From Anaerolineae bacterium (GTDB taxonomy: Bacteria > Chloroflexota > Anaerolineae > Promineifilales > Promineifilaceae), in the NCBI GenBank assembly GCA_007123775.1, contig SLGK01000005.1, positions 1 to 34,919 of the forward strand: a DNA stretch of 34,919 nt. The letters are read 5' to 3'. Shown piece after piece: positions 23,860 to 32,145 of this stretch; within the stretch, counting starts at the first letter, position 1, and every line of letters begins with the position of its first letter. The notes beneath the pieces are model-generated. The model was not told where the DNA came from. It searched no databases and was given only the letters and a program-made list of their open reading frames with translations. The translations under genes were made by a program, and so were the position numbers.

Positions 23860-23890
23860 CGTAATTCGTAATTCATAATTCGTAATTCTG
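23860..23890. repeat. 7-bp tandem repeat, AATTCGT/AATTCAT family
   Basis: Four heptads AATTCGT, AATTCAT, AATTCGT, AATTCTG in one orientation, 14 nt before the ATP-grasp start. A related AT-rich copy is at 29758-29780. Confidence 0.75.
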
Positions 23891-23904
23891 TACGGGAGGT
23901 CGAG

Positions 23905-24834
23905 ATGACGTTAAAAGTAGGACTCATGGTGGGGCGAGAATGGTCTTTTCCGCCAGCGTTTATTGAGGAGGTCAACGGCCGTAACGAAGGCGTCACGGCC
24001 GAATATGTCAAACTGGGCGGTACGCGCATGGATGAACCCAATCAGTTTGCGGTTATTGTGGACCGCATCTCTCACGAGGTGCCCTACTACCGCTCCTATT
24101 TGAAAAATGCTGTACTGCAGGGTGTGCGCGTGGTCAATAACCCCTTCATGTGGACGGCCGACGACAAATTTTTCGAGGCCTCGCTGGCCACCAAACTGGG
24201 CGTAGCCAGCCCCAAAACCATCGTCTTGCCCAACAAAGATTACGTGCCCGGCATTGTTCACGATGAGAGCCTGCGCAACCTGGTTTATCCGCTTGACTGG
24301 CAAGGCATTCTCGACTACATTGGCCTGCCCTGCGTTCTCAAAGATGCCCACGGCGGTGGCTGGCGCGACGTGTACGTCTGCCACACGCTCACGGAGCTGT
24401 GGGACGCTTACAACCAGTCCGGTCTGTTGACAATGGTGCTGCAAGAGTTTATCGAGTGGGACCATTACGTGCGCTGCATGGTGTTGGGGCAGGAGTACGT
24501 GCTGCCTATGAAATATAACCCGCATGAGAAGAAGTATCACGTCTCCCACGACCATTTGAGTCCTGAATTGGGTCAGCGCATTGTGGAAGATTGCCTGACG
24601 CTGGTGCGGGCGCTAGGCTACGACATGAACACGGTCGAATTTGCCGTGCGGGACGGCGTGCCTTATGCCATCGACTTTATGAACCCGGCCCCGGACATGG
24701 ACATTTATTCTCTGACGCCCCATTATTTTGATTGGGTGGTGCAGCATATGGCCGACATGGTGATCAAGATGGCCAAGGATCCACAGCCGCAGGTGGCGGA
24801 GTTGAAGTGGAACAGGCTGTTTGAGCAAGCATAG
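23905..24834 (+). CDS. ATP-grasp ligase, RimK/D-Ala-D-Ala ligase-like
   Basis: 309 aa. An N-terminal pre-ATP-grasp domain (VGLMVGREWSFPPAFIEEVN) is followed by the ATP-grasp fold. Visible are the ATP-binding Lys and Gly-rich loop in CVLKDAHGGGWRDVYV, the LQEFIEWDHYVRCMVLG strand and the Mg-binding TVEFAVRDGVPYAIDFMNPAPDMD near the C-terminus. Such enzymes activate a carboxylate as acyl phosphate and join it to an amine or thiol. GGGAGG lies about 5 nt before the ATG. It is flanked by the esterase and a second, unrelated ATP-grasp protein in the same direction. Substrates cannot be predicted. Fold assignment is firm. Confidence 0.87.
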   Translation: MTLKVGLMVGREWSFPPAFIEEVNGRNEGVTAEYVKLGGTRMDEPNQFAVIVDRISHEVPYYRSYLKNAVLQGVRVVNNPFMWTADDKFFEASLATKLGVASPKTIVLPNKDYVPGIVHDESLRNLVYPLDWQGILDYIGLPCVLKDAHGGGWRDVYVCHTLTELWDAYNQSGLLTMVLQEFIEWDHYVRCMVLGQEYVLPMKYNPHEKKYHVSHDHLSPELGQRIVEDCLTLVRALGYDMNTVEFAVRDGVPYAIDFMNPAPDMDIYSLTPHYFDWVVQHMADMVIKMAKDPQPQVAELKWNRLFEQA

Positions 24835-24895
24835 TGCGTAATGCGTAGTGCATAGTGGTGGTGAGCCTGCTACGCACTACGCACTATGCACTACC
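24832..24895. repeat. 7-bp tandem repeat hairpin, GTGCGTA family
   Basis: AGTGCGTAATGCGTAGTGC units begin at the stop codon of the first ATP-grasp gene, with the complementary CTACGCACTACGCACTATGC arm after about 15 nt. The element separates the two ATP-grasp genes. Confidence 0.87.
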
Positions 24896-24911
24896 AACTT
24901 TGGGAGACAAA

Positions 24912-26264
24912 ATGTCACTACGAGAGGCAATTACCACCTATCACGACCTGCTGACGGATGATCTGGCAGCGGAGTCGCAGGGTCAGCTAGATGAACAATT
25001 GCAGCAGCGGGGGCTTTATTTTGGCGAACGGCCGTTATGCACCGTTCTGCGTCCCCGTTTTCTAACGCCGCAGCAATACACCTTTTTGCGCCAGCGAATA
25101 CGGCCGTTGTTGACCGCCTTTGACAAAATCTCACGGGCGGCTGTGGCCGATATTGACTTTCGCCAGCAGTTTGGCCTTTTTGAGTGGGAAGAGAAGCTGC
25201 TTAACTATGATCCGGGTTATTACAGCCATACGCCCCTGACCCGTCTTGACGCCTTTTTTGTCACCGGCAATAATGAGCTGCGCTTCACCGAGTACAACGC
25301 CGAAGTACCGGCTGCCTCCGCCTACAACGACGTGCTGACCGAAGTCTTTTACGGCTTGCCGGTCATGGGGCCATTCTTGCAAGAGTACGTGGTACAGCCG
25401 TTGCCTACTCGCCACAGCGTTTTACACGTCTTGACCGGGGCTTATAAACAATGGGGCGGTCAAGAGCGGCCGCGCATCGCCATTCTTGACTGGCGCGAAG
25501 TGCCCACCCAGAGTGAATTCCAACTGTTTATTCGCTACTTTCGTTCTCAGGGGCTTGACTGCCAGATTATCGACCCGCGCGACGTGGAGTACAAAGACGG
25601 CAAGCTAATCTGCGGCGATTTCCACATCAACGTCATTTACAAACGGGTGCTAATTACCGAATTGGTAGAGCATGGCGGCCTGGACCATCCCGTGGTGCGG
25701 GCGGTACTGGACGGGGCCGTCTGCATGGTCAACCCGTTCCACTGCAAAATCCTCTACAAAAAGACCAGCCTGGCCGTCCTCAGCGACGAGCGCAACCAGG
25801 AGATGTTCAGCGAGACGGAGCAGTTGGCCATCAATACCCACATCCCCTGGACGCGCCGCGTGGAAGAGAGGCACACCACCTATGGCGGCCAGCCGGTGGA
25901 TTTGATTCCTTTTATGCTGAAATATAAAGACCAACTGGTGCTGAAGCCAAACGATGATTACGGCGGGCGCGGCATTGTGCTGGGCTGGCAAACCAACACT
26001 GGCGGCTGGGAAAGCGCGGTGCAAGAGGCGCTGGAGGATGTGTACATTGTGCAGGAGCGGGTGGTGATTCCTGAAGAGCCTTATCCGAGCATCGTAGACG
26101 GCCGTCTGCAAATCTACGACCGCATGTTAGACACGGCCCCGTTTATCTTTCATGGCAATTACGTGGACGGCTGCCTGACCCGTCTCTCCACTGACCCGCT
26201 GCTGAATGTTTCGGCGGGGGGCGGTTCCTCTGTGCCGACGTTTATAGTCGAAAAGCGGGGATAA
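24912..26264 (+). CDS. Circularly permuted-type ATP-grasp protein
   Basis: 450 aa from the ATG at 24912. The frame opens at 24855, but that extension translates the repeat, and GGGAG lies 6 nt before 24912. The glycine-rich ATP-binding loop VLKPNDDYGGRGIVLGW lies late in the chain (about residue 350), as in circularly permuted ATP-grasp proteins related to glutathionylspermidine synthase. Other conserved-looking segments are RFTEYNAEVPAASAYND, CMVNPFHCKILYKKTSLAVL and YIVQERVVIPEEPYP. The C-terminus SAGGGSSVPTFIVEKRG fits a metal and phosphate site. With the esterase and the other ATP-grasp ligase it forms a three-gene cassette, probably for a small amide-bonded metabolite. This function is inferred from fold and context only. 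Confidence 0.82.
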   Translation: MSLREAITTYHDLLTDDLAAESQGQLDEQLQQRGLYFGERPLCTVLRPRFLTPQQYTFLRQRIRPLLTAFDKISRAAVADIDFRQQFGLFEWEEKLLNYDPGYYSHTPLTRLDAFFVTGNNELRFTEYNAEVPAASAYNDVLTEVFYGLPVMGPFLQEYVVQPLPTRHSVLHVLTGAYKQWGGQERPRIAILDWREVPTQSEFQLFIRYFRSQGLDCQIIDPRDVEYKDGKLICGDFHINVIYKRVLITELVEHGGLDHPVVRAVLDGAVCMVNPFHCKILYKKTSLAVLSDERNQEMFSETEQLAINTHIPWTRRVEERHTTYGGQPVDLIPFMLKYKDQLVLKPNDDYGGRGIVLGWQTNTGGWESAVQEALEDVYIVQERVVIPEEPYPSIVDGRLQIYDRMLDTAPFIFHGNYVDGCLTRLSTDPLLNVSAGGGSSVPTFIVEKRG

Positions 26265-26269
26265 ACAAT

Positions 26270-26318
26270 AGTGCGTAGTGCGTGGTGCGTAGGCCTGTTA
26301 CGCACCACGCACTACGGC
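26270..26318. repeat. 7-bp tandem repeat hairpin, GTGCGTA family
   Basis: GTGCGTA, GTGCGTG and GTGCGTA units, a short loop, then TACGCACCACGCACTACGG. It lies between the convergent ATP-grasp and Uma2 genes, where it could also help transcription stop. Confidence 0.87.
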
Positions 26319-26336
26319 CTGCGCTCCCAAAAACCA

Positions 26337-27050
26337 CTACTTTTGCTTTAGCCGGGCCAGTTCCGCTTCCAAAGCCGCCAGCCGTTCCTCCGCCTGGCGG
26401 CGGGCTTCTGCTTCTTCGCCCAGATTGCGAAGATACGCACCTGTTTGTGGGTCATAAAGGCGCAACTGGCCGCCCACGCTTCGCAGCGTCAGGCCCAGCA
26501 GACGGCTTGCCATTTCCCATTCGCCATCCGGGGTTTGCTGGACGGCGATGGGGGCATAAAAGCCATCTTCCAAGCGAAAGCCGCGTAGGGGTGGCTCTAA
26601 ATATTCATGCAGGGGGTCGAAGATAAAGTATTCGGCTACTCCCAATTCTTCATATAAAAACCGCTTGTCGCCCAAATCTTTCTGGCGTGTGCTGGCCGAT
26701 GTCAGTTCAATGACCACGTCCGGGGCTTTTTCTTCCTCCCATAATTTGTAAACACGCCGCACCCGGTTTGGAATGCCAAAGACAACGAAAACATCAGGCG
26801 CAACGCTGGCGCGGGGATTGTCTTCTTCATAGTAGAGCAGCAGATTGCCAGAGACGTAGACATTAGGTTGAGCGCGGAAATGCTCTTTGAGTGGGTAGAT
26901 TAGCCCATCGGCCATTAAGTCACGGTGGGTGTCTGTTTCAGCCATCGGTTCACCATCAGAGTCAGGATAGGTAACGGCCGTGCGGTATGGAGCCAGCAGT
27001 TCAGCTACCTGAGACAATGTTTCTTCCGGAAGTGGAGTCTGGTCAACCAT
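26337..27050 (-). CDS. Uma2-family (DUF820) putative endonuclease with coiled-coil tail
   Basis: 237 aa from the ATG at 27050; a TTG at 27056 is an alternative start. The restriction-like PD-(D/E)XK core shows SVAPDVFVV (Asp86), PDVVIELTSASTRQKD (Glu115 and Lys124) and the LYEELGVAEYFIFDP strand. Uma2 genes are abundant in cyanobacteria and Chloroflexota, in many copies per genome. Their role is not known; a nuclease activity is predicted from the fold. The last 35 residues (EEAEARRQAEERLAALEAEL) are a coiled coil, common in this family. It lies between the ATP-grasp cassette and clpC and is not obviously linked to either. Confidence 0.88.
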   Translation of the reverse strand: MVDQTPLPEETLSQVAELLAPYRTAVTYPDSDGEPMAETDTHRDLMADGLIYPLKEHFRAQPNVYVSGNLLLYYEEDNPRASVAPDVFVVFGIPNRVRRVYKLWEEEKAPDVVIELTSASTRQKDLGDKRFLYEELGVAEYFIFDPLHEYLEPPLRGFRLEDGFYAPIAVQQTPDGEWEMASRLLGLTLRSVGGQLRLYDPQTGAYLRNLGEEAEARRQAEERLAALEAELARLKQK

Positions 27051-27107
27051 AAACAATTTTACCTTACCTGCAACGACAGTCCAAAATTTGGTCCAATCTG
27101 TTGAAGT

Positions 27108-29585
27108 CTAAACGGCCGTTTCTTCTACCTGCCGCTCTAACTCCGGCATCTTTTCCAGGCGGATGAAGGCCAGCTTATTCGCTTCTTCGTCCACATCAAT
27201 ACGAATGTGGTCGCCTGCCTCAACGTCACCCTTCAGCAGACTGACTGAAAGCGGACTCTCCACATAGCGCTGAATGGTGCGGCGCAACGGCCGTGCCCCA
27301 AAGTCTTTGTCATAGCCATGCTGGGCCAGCCATTTTTGGGCTGCTTCCGTCAACTCAATGGTAATGCCACCATGTTCCGTCAGTCGCTCTGTGACATCTT
27401 TCATCTGCAAGTCTACGATTTCAGCCACGTCCGCCTCAGACAGCGGCTCAAAGATGATGATCTCGTCGATGCGGTTGATAAATTCCGGCCGGAAGGTCTT
27501 CTTCAACTCTTCCTCAATTCGCTTATGCTGGGCTTCCTCGTCGCTGTCGCGGACGCCGGCAAAGCCCAGCGCGCCCGACCGCTGCACAAAGGAGGTGCCT
27601 ACGTTGCTGGTCATGACGATGACCGTGTTGCGGAAGTTGACCACCCGCCCCTGACCGTCGGTTAAACGGCCGTCATCCAGCAGTTGCAACAACGCGTTCC
27701 AGACGTCGGGATGGGCTTTCTCAATTTCGTCAAAGAGGACCACAGAATACGGCCGTCTACGCACCTGCTCTGTCAACTGACCACCCTGCTCATAGCCAAT
27801 ATAGCCGGGGGGCGCACCAAACAGGCGGCTGACCGTATGCTGTTCGCGGAATTCGCTCATGTCGATTCGCACCAGCGCGTCCTCATCGTCGAAGAGGAAC
27901 TCGGCCAGCGCTTTGGCCAACTCCGTTTTACCAACGCCCGAACTACCCAAAAAGATAAAGGTACCAATGGGGCGACGCGGATCGCTCAGTCCGGAGCGGC
28001 TGCGGCGAATAGCGTCAGAGAGCGCCTCAATAGCCTGATTCTGCCCCACAATGCGCTCATGCAGCCGTTCTTCCATTTGCAGCAGTTTGGCTGCTTCTGT
28101 TTCCATCATTTGCGTAACAGGAATACCGGTCCAGGAGGCCACCACTTCGGCAATGTCACTTTCTTCAACATATTCGTCCAGCTTGTTTTCCAAGCGCCAC
28201 TTGTCGCGTAACTCTTCAAACTCGCCTTCTAGCCTAAGCCGGTCGGCCCGGTGACGGGCAGCCCGCTCATAGTCGCGCACGGTGTGAGCATCTTCCTCTT
28301 CACCTGCCAGCTTGTCGATGGCTATTTTGCGCTCTTTTAGATCGGCCGGCAGGGTGTGCAAAGCCACGCGCAGCTTGGCCGCTGCTTCATCGATCAGGTC
28401 AATGGCCTTGTCTGGCAGGCGCCGGTCGGTGACGTAACGGTAGGAAAGCTTGGCCGCGGCCACCAGGGCCTCGTCAGAATATTTGACGGTATGATGCTGC
28501 TCATAGCGGTCTTGCAGGCCGCGCAGCATCTCAATGGTGTCTTCAACTGACGGCTCATCGACAAAAACAGGGGCGAAGCGACGCTCCAGGGCGCTATCGC
28601 GCTCAATATATTGGCGGAATTCATCCAGAGTGGTGGCCCCTACACATTGCAGCTCGCCTCGGGCCAGGGCCGGCTTGAGCATGTTGCTGGCATCCATAGC
28701 CCCTTGCGCTGACCCGGCCCCCACGACCGTATGTAGTTCGTCGATAAAGAGAATGATCTCACCCTGTGCCCGCTGGATTTCTTCCACGGCCGCTTTGAGG
28801 CGCTCTTCAAATTCGCCCCGGAAACGGCTGCCGGCAATCATGGCCCCCAGGTCGAGGGAAACCACTTTCTTGTTGAGCAGATTTTCAGGCACGTCGCTGG
28901 CCACTATCTTCTGGGCCAGCCCTTCGACAATAGCTGTCTTGCCCACACCAGCTTCACCAATCAGCACCGGGTTATTCTTGGTGCGACGGCTGAGTACCTG
29001 AATGACGCGCAAGATTTCGTTGTCACGACCGATTACCGGGTCCAGGCGATTATCTTTAGCCAACTGAGTCAAATCGCGGCTGTATTTGTCTAGCGTACGA
29101 TAGCGACTTTCTGCCTGACGGTCAGTAACGCGCTGACCGCCGCGCACGCCCTTGATTGCATCCAGCACCCGCTCCCGCGTGATGCCAAACTCCTTGATAA
29201 TGCGGGCCGTGGGCGTGTTACGCTCGCTCAAAATGGCCAGAAAAATATGCTCGGTGGAAATGTACTCATCCTTGAGCCGGTTAGCCTCACCGTCGGCCAG
29301 GTCTAGGATGGTGCGAATACGAGGCGTGTAATAAATCTGGCCCACGCCACCGCCGTAAACGGACACCTTCGGGCTACTTTCCAGCTCTCGCGTTAGCCGG
29401 TCACGGATGGCGTTGATGTCTACGTTTAACTCTTCCAGCAGTTGGGGAATCGCTCCCTCATTTTGCTCCAGCAGGCCCAGGAATAGATGCTCGGTATCAA
29501 CCTGAGTGTGCCGAAAGCGCTGCACTATTTCATAGGCGCGGGCCGCCGCATCTTGGGCCCGCTCGGTAAAGCGGTCAAATCTCAT
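27108..29585 (-). CDS. clpC: ATP-dependent Clp protease ATP-binding subunit ClpC
   Basis: 825 aa. AAA+ unfoldase that feeds proteins to ClpP. Two Clp N-repeats cover about 1-145 ([19 protein letters not shown]). AAA1 has Walker A GEAGVGKT (210-217) and Walker [11 protein letters not shown] short middle domain with [18 protein letters not shown] is ClpC-like, not the long ClpB coiled coil. AAA2 has GSSGVGKTE (about 546-553) and [16 protein letters not shown]. An LGF loop (SGALGFAG, about 675) matches the ClpP-docking tripeptide. AAGGGAGA 7 nt before the ATG supports the start. No CtsR-like or CIRCE operator is obvious upstream, so regulation may differ from Firmicutes. No clpP, mcsA or mcsB is adjacent. 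Confidence 0.96.
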   Translation of the reverse strand: MRFDRFTERAQDAAARAYEIVQRFRHTQVDTEHLFLGLLEQNEGAIPQLLEELNVDINAIRDRLTRELESSPKVSVYGGGVGQIYYTPRIRTILDLADGEANRLKDEYISTEHIFLAILSERNTPTARIIKEFGITRERVLDAIKGVRGGQRVTDRQAESRYRTLDKYSRDLTQLAKDNRLDPVIGRDNEILRVIQVLSRRTKNNPVLIGEAGVGKTAIVEGLAQKIVASDVPENLLNKKVVSLDLGAMIAGSRFRGEFEERLKAAVEEIQRAQGEIILFIDELHTVVGAGSAQGAMDASNMLKPALARGELQCVGATTLDEFRQYIERDSALERRFAPVFVDEPSVEDTIEMLRGLQDRYEQHHTVKYSDEALVAAAKLSYRYVTDRRLPDKAIDLIDEAAAKLRVALHTLPADLKERKIAIDKLAGEEEDAHTVRDYERAARHRADRLRLEGEFEELRDKWRLENKLDEYVEESDIAEVVASWTGIPVTQMMETEAAKLLQMEERLHERIVGQNQAIEALSDAIRRSRSGLSDPRRPIGTFIFLGSSGVGKTELAKALAEFLFDDEDALVRIDMSEFREQHTVSRLFGAPPGYIGYEQGGQLTEQVRRRPYSVVLFDEIEKAHPDVWNALLQLLDDGRLTDGQGRVVNFRNTVIVMTSNVGTSFVQRSGALGFAGVRDSDEEAQHKRIEEELKKTFRPEFINRIDEIIIFEPLSEADVAEIVDLQMKDVTERLTEHGGITIELTEAAQKWLAQHGYDKDFGARPLRRTIQRYVESPLSVSLLKGDVEAGDHIRIDVDEEANKLAFIRLEKMPELERQVEETAV

Positions 29586-29610
29586 GGAGAATCTCCCTTG
29601 GGAAAATTAT

Positions 29611-29645
29611 GAAGGATGAAAGATGAAGGATGAAGGTTCATCCTG
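29611..29645. repeat. 7-bp tandem repeat, ATGAAGG family
   Basis: ATGAAGG-like heptads (GAAGGATGAAAGATGAAGGA and on) with a short opposite arm TTCATCCT. It lies about 25 bp upstream of the clpC start and would fall in its leader. Confidence 0.7.
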
Positions 29646-29702
29646 ATAAGCAAGGTTGTATGGTGGTGAAGTTGCATGGTAACAAAGTTCAATTGGTTTT
29701 GT

Positions 29703-29724
29703 TGTCAACTAAAATTTGATTATA
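29703..29724 (-). promoter_or_regulatory. Promoter-like boxes upstream of clpC
   Basis: On the minus strand a perfect TATAAT (29724-29719) and a perfect TTGACA (29708-29703) lie in an AT-rich stretch. They are not correctly spaced to each other, so each may belong to a separate weak promoter. The leader to clpC would be about 110-130 nt. Confidence 0.35.
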
Positions 29725-29757
29725 CACAGCAAACGTTTGATTCCCATAAGATCGCTT

Positions 29758-29780
29758 CATAATTCATAATTCCTAATTCA
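29758..29780. repeat. 7-bp tandem repeat, AATTCAT family
   Basis: CATAATTCATAATTCCTAATTC: three heptads in one orientation, just after the 3' end of the PPOX-fold gene. Confidence 0.65.
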
Positions 29781-29785
29781 TCCCT

Positions 29786-30208
29786 CTACAAAACGCGCAT
29801 CCCTTCTCCCTCATAGCCGTCGCCCCAGGCCAGGATTTTGTGGGGCGTGATTTCGATGAGCCGCCAATCGGCCGTTTCGTCGTAGCGAAAATCCCACTCA
29901 TATTTGTGAAAGAAGTAGTCGGCTAATACTTCGACCGTATTGCGGTCGGCCACGTGGGCCTCGCCTTCAATGAGAATGACGTTGAGGGCGTCGGGCAGGG
30001 CCAGGGCCACGTTCTGGTTATAGCGCAGGTTAGTGAACTTTTGGGTCTCAGAGCCGGTGGCCACGTAGATTTTATCGTTGAGCCAGACGTACCAGAGGGG
30101 AACCAGATGGGGACGGCCGTCGGCACGGACCGTTGCCAGCCAGATATGGTATTCGCGGGTGAGGCGGGCTTCCAGGGCACGCCAGCGGGCTGGGTTGCGT
30201 CTTTTCAT
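29786..30208 (-). CDS. Pyridoxamine 5'-phosphate oxidase-fold flavin- or F420-binding protein
   Basis: 140 aa from the ATG at 30208. Split-barrel fold with LATVRADGRPHLVPLWYVW, KIYVATGSETQKFTNLRYNQNVALAL and LIEGEAHVADR, typical of small PPOX-like proteins that bind FMN, F420 or heme. Which cofactor it binds cannot be told. The frame extends to 30349, but the extra 47 residues translate a GTGGCGAA tandem repeat (HPATPPPRYLATPPL), and the fold starts after Met48 of that frame. A TATAAT box ends 10 nt before 30208 with no Shine-Dalgarno sequence, so the message may be leaderless. Confidence 0.82.
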   Translation of the reverse strand: MKRRNPARWRALEARLTREYHIWLATVRADGRPHLVPLWYVWLNDKIYVATGSETQKFTNLRYNQNVALALPDALNVILIEGEAHVADRNTVEVLADYFFHKYEWDFRYDETADWRLIEITPHKILAWGDGYEGEGMRVL

Positions 30209-30218
30209 GGCAGGATTG

Positions 30219-30247
30219 ATTATAGCGGCAAGGGGGCGAAGTGGCGA
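30219..30247 (-). promoter_or_regulatory. Promoter before the PPOX-fold gene, partly in a tandem repeat
   Basis: On the minus strand TCGCCA (30247-30242, 4 of 6), a 17-nt spacer and a perfect TATAAT (30224-30219), 10 nt before the ATG. The -35 box lies within the tandem repeat at 30231-30312. Confidence 0.45.
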
Positions 30248-30312
30248 AGTGGCGGGGTGGCGGAGTGGCGGAGTAGCGAGGTAGCGAGGTGGCGGGGTGG
30301 CGGGGTGGCGGA
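30231..30312. repeat. 8-bp tandem repeat, GTGGCGGA family, about nine units
   Basis: An unbroken run of 8-bp units: GTGGCGAA, GTGGCGGG, GTGGCGGA (twice), GTAGCGAG (twice), GTGGCGGG (twice), GTGGCGGA. Only one arm is present. Same family as 711-792. Confidence 0.9.
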
Positions 30313-30343
30313 GGTACGCCGAGGCGTAAACGCCCCGGCTAGA

Positions 30344-30392
30344 AAACAACGCCCGGTGAACCGGGCTAAGCCGGTTTCAACCGGCGTCGTTT
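30344..30392. repeat. Compact double-hairpin element with complementary loops, after murI
   Basis: Two perfect 7-bp hairpins, 30351-30366 (loop GA) and 30370-30385 (loop TC), are enclosed by AAACAAC and GTCGTTT arms with one mismatch. The layout is like that of 4054-4111, with different sequence. It abuts the murI stop codon and may stabilise or end that transcript; no T run is seen. Confidence 0.7.
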
Positions 30393-31239
30393 ACTGGCCT
30401 GGGGCTTCAGCCGTAGGCGGGCCTGCTAAGCTGTCCTGCCAAACGGCCGTTTCCACCGCCACCTCTTCCCCCAACAACTGCGACACGGCGCTGGCCAAAC
30501 CGGTAGCCGGACCGGTAGTCAGGTAGCGGGTCGTGCCCGGAGCGGTGGCTGTGGTCAACAAGTTGGACTGGGCCAGGACGCGCCGGGTCTGGCGGACGAC
30601 AGCGGGGGCCGGATCAATGATGGTTACGGGTTGGGGCGCGTTGGCCAGCAGCCGGTCGAGCAGGGGTAAAACGAAGGGGTAGTGGGTGCAGCCGAGGACC
30701 AGCGTGTCCACCCCGGCGTTGATCATGGGGGCCAGGATTTGTTGCAGGAGAACGGCCGTTTCCTCCCCCTCCGTATTACCCGCCTCAATCAACTCTACCA
30801 ACCCCCGGCACGGGTTCTCATAAAGGGTGACACCCTGGGCAAAGCGGGCCATCAGGCTGGCGTAGCGCTGGCTTTCAAACGTCCCGGCCGTGGCCAGGAC
30901 CCCCACCTTGCCCGTGCGTGTTTGCATAGCTGCCGGTTTAACCGCCGGCTCCATACCCACAACCGGCAACGCGGGGAACTGCTGGCGTAAATAGGAGAGG
31001 GCGGCGGCCGAAGCCGTGTTACAGGCCACCACCAGCAGCTTGATGGGCTGGGCCAACAGCGCGTGCGTGACAGCCTCACTCAGACGGCGAATTTCTGCAT
31101 GGGAGCGGGGACCGTAGGGGACGTGGGCCTGGTCGGCCAGGTAGACAAAGTTCTCGTGGGGCAAAAGCTGCTGCAGGTGACGCAGCACCGACAGCCCGCC
31201 AATACCGGAATCAAAGACACCAACGGCCGTTTCATTCAT
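30391..31239 (-). CDS. murI: Glutamate racemase
   Basis: 282 aa. Makes D-glutamate from L-glutamate for peptidoglycan precursors. The two catalytic cysteines are Cys73 in VVACNTASA and Cys184 in VLGCTHYPF. The N-terminal VFDSGIGGLSVLR with Asp10 and VPYGPRS are standard substrate-binding motifs. The length is normal, with a short Ala/Pro-rich C-terminal tail. A copy of ACGGCCGT encodes part of MNETAVG right after the start. No strong ribosome-binding site is evident. Together with the class A PBP in this window it shows an ordinary peptidoglycan pathway, although the genes are not clustered. Confidence 0.95.
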   Translation of the reverse strand: MNETAVGVFDSGIGGLSVLRHLQQLLPHENFVYLADQAHVPYGPRSHAEIRRLSEAVTHALLAQPIKLLVVACNTASAAALSYLRQQFPALPVVGMEPAVKPAAMQTRTGKVGVLATAGTFESQRYASLMARFAQGVTLYENPCRGLVELIEAGNTEGEETAVLLQQILAPMINAGVDTLVLGCTHYPFVLPLLDRLLANAPQPVTIIDPAPAVVRQTRRVLAQSNLLTTATAPGTTRYLTTGPATGLASAVSQLLGEEVAVETAVWQDSLAGPPTAEAPGQ

Positions 31240-31256
31240 GGGGTATACGGCCGTCT

Positions 31257-31284
31257 GCGTAAAGCGTAAGGCGTAAAGCGTAAG
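31257..31284. repeat. 7-bp tandem repeat, GCGTAAA family, one arm
   Basis: GCGTAAA, GCGTAAG, GCGTAAA and GCGTAAG: four heptads, 18 bp upstream of the murI start on its leader side. Confidence 0.78.
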
Positions 31285-31317
31285 ACCTGATGCGTCATGT
31301 AGTCCATCATATGCCAG

Positions 31318-31366
31318 TTACCAACCACCCGACCACCCGACCACCCGACTACCCAGCTACTCACCC
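31318..31366. repeat. 8-bp tandem repeat, CCACCCGA family, one arm
   Basis: CCACCCGA three times, then CTACCCAG and CTACTCAC, immediately after the 3' end of the peptidase gene. No inverted arm is seen. Confidence 0.78.
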
Positions 31367-32119
31367 CCCATTCGCCGCGGCGTGTACAAAAGCGCGGAAC
31401 AGGTCTAGCATAGCCGGGTCATCGTCTACCAGGTTTTCAGGATGCCATTGGACGCTGATAGCGAAAGGGTGGCCGGTTAACTCAGTGCCTTCAATCAAAC
31501 CATCGGGGGCGGTGGCAACGGCCGTTAATCCAGCCGCCAGCCGCCTTACCCCCTGATGGTGTAAGCTATTGACCAGCGTTTTTGTCTTACCGAGGCTACG
31601 GGCCAGCAGTGAATCGGGCTGAATCACCACGTCATGAATCAGCTCGTTGCGCGGCCTTATTTTGTAATAATCATGCTTCAGCGCGTCTGGCATCTGGGAG
31701 TTAATATCTGACCAGAGTGTGCCTCCCAAAGCCACGTTAAAAATCTGGTGACCGCGACAAATAGCCAGAATCGGCTTGTCCGATTCGGCCCCCCGGCGGG
31801 CCAGCAGCAGTTCCACTCGGTCCCGGTCATCGTCCACGCCCCATATGGTCGGATTGACCGGCTCACCATAGACGAGCGGGTTGATGTCCCCGCCACCCGG
31901 CAGAAGCAACCCATCGAGTCGCTCAAAAATGGCCAACAGGTCTGAATCATCAAGTCCCAGGGGGATAAGAACGGGTAGGCCACCCGCCACCTCCACAGCC
32001 CGAATATAGGCTGGCATCAGACCAATGATTTCAATAGGGGGTGACTGATCGGCCGTTTTGCGGTACGTGGTGCAACCAATCAAAGGTTTACGCTTGGAAT
32101 AACTGATGGATGGCAGCAT
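31361..32119 (-). CDS. Peptidase C26 / gamma-glutamyl-gamma-aminobutyrate hydrolase-like class I amidotransferase
   Basis: 252 aa from the ATG at 32119, with AGGAA 8 nt upstream. A longer frame to 32176 runs through the rplS terminator and can be excluded. The class I glutamine amidotransferase-like fold has the nucleophile Cys121 in AICRGHQIFNVALGG and His226 and Glu228 in VQWHPE. LLLPGGGDINPLVYGE and VNSLHHQGV are typical of the PuuD group, which hydrolyses gamma-glutamyl amides such as gamma-glutamyl-GABA. Substrates of close relatives vary, so the exact reaction is inferred. No polyamine or GABA genes are adjacent. It has no own promoter that I can see; it lies after the rplS terminator. 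Confidence 0.9.
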   Translation of the reverse strand: MLPSISYSKRKPLIGCTTYRKTADQSPPIEIIGLMPAYIRAVEVAGGLPVLIPLGLDDSDLLAIFERLDGLLLPGGGDINPLVYGEPVNPTIWGVDDDRDRVELLLARRGAESDKPILAICRGHQIFNVALGGTLWSDINSQMPDALKHDYYKIRPRNELIHDVVIQPDSLLARSLGKTKTLVNSLHHQGVRRLAAGLTAVATAPDGLIEGTELTGHPFAISVQWHPENLVDDDPAMLDLFRAFVHAAANGG

Positions 32120-32145
32120 AGATGCATTCCTGTCAGGCTTAATGC

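Noticed and set aside
30231..30312. CRISPR-like array
   Set aside because: Units are 8 bp in direct tandem without spacers, and no cas genes are in the window. The other repeat families also lack spacers of regular length.
30209..30349. N-terminal extension of the PPOX-fold protein
   Set aside because: It reads the 8-bp repeat array as a Pro/Ala/Thr-rich string; the fold begins after the ATG at 30208, which has its own TATAAT box.
711..31366. Intergenic repeats as insertion-sequence ends or MITEs
   Set aside because: The elements have no fixed terminal inverted repeats, no visible target duplications and differ in sequence between families; tandem growth of short units explains them better.
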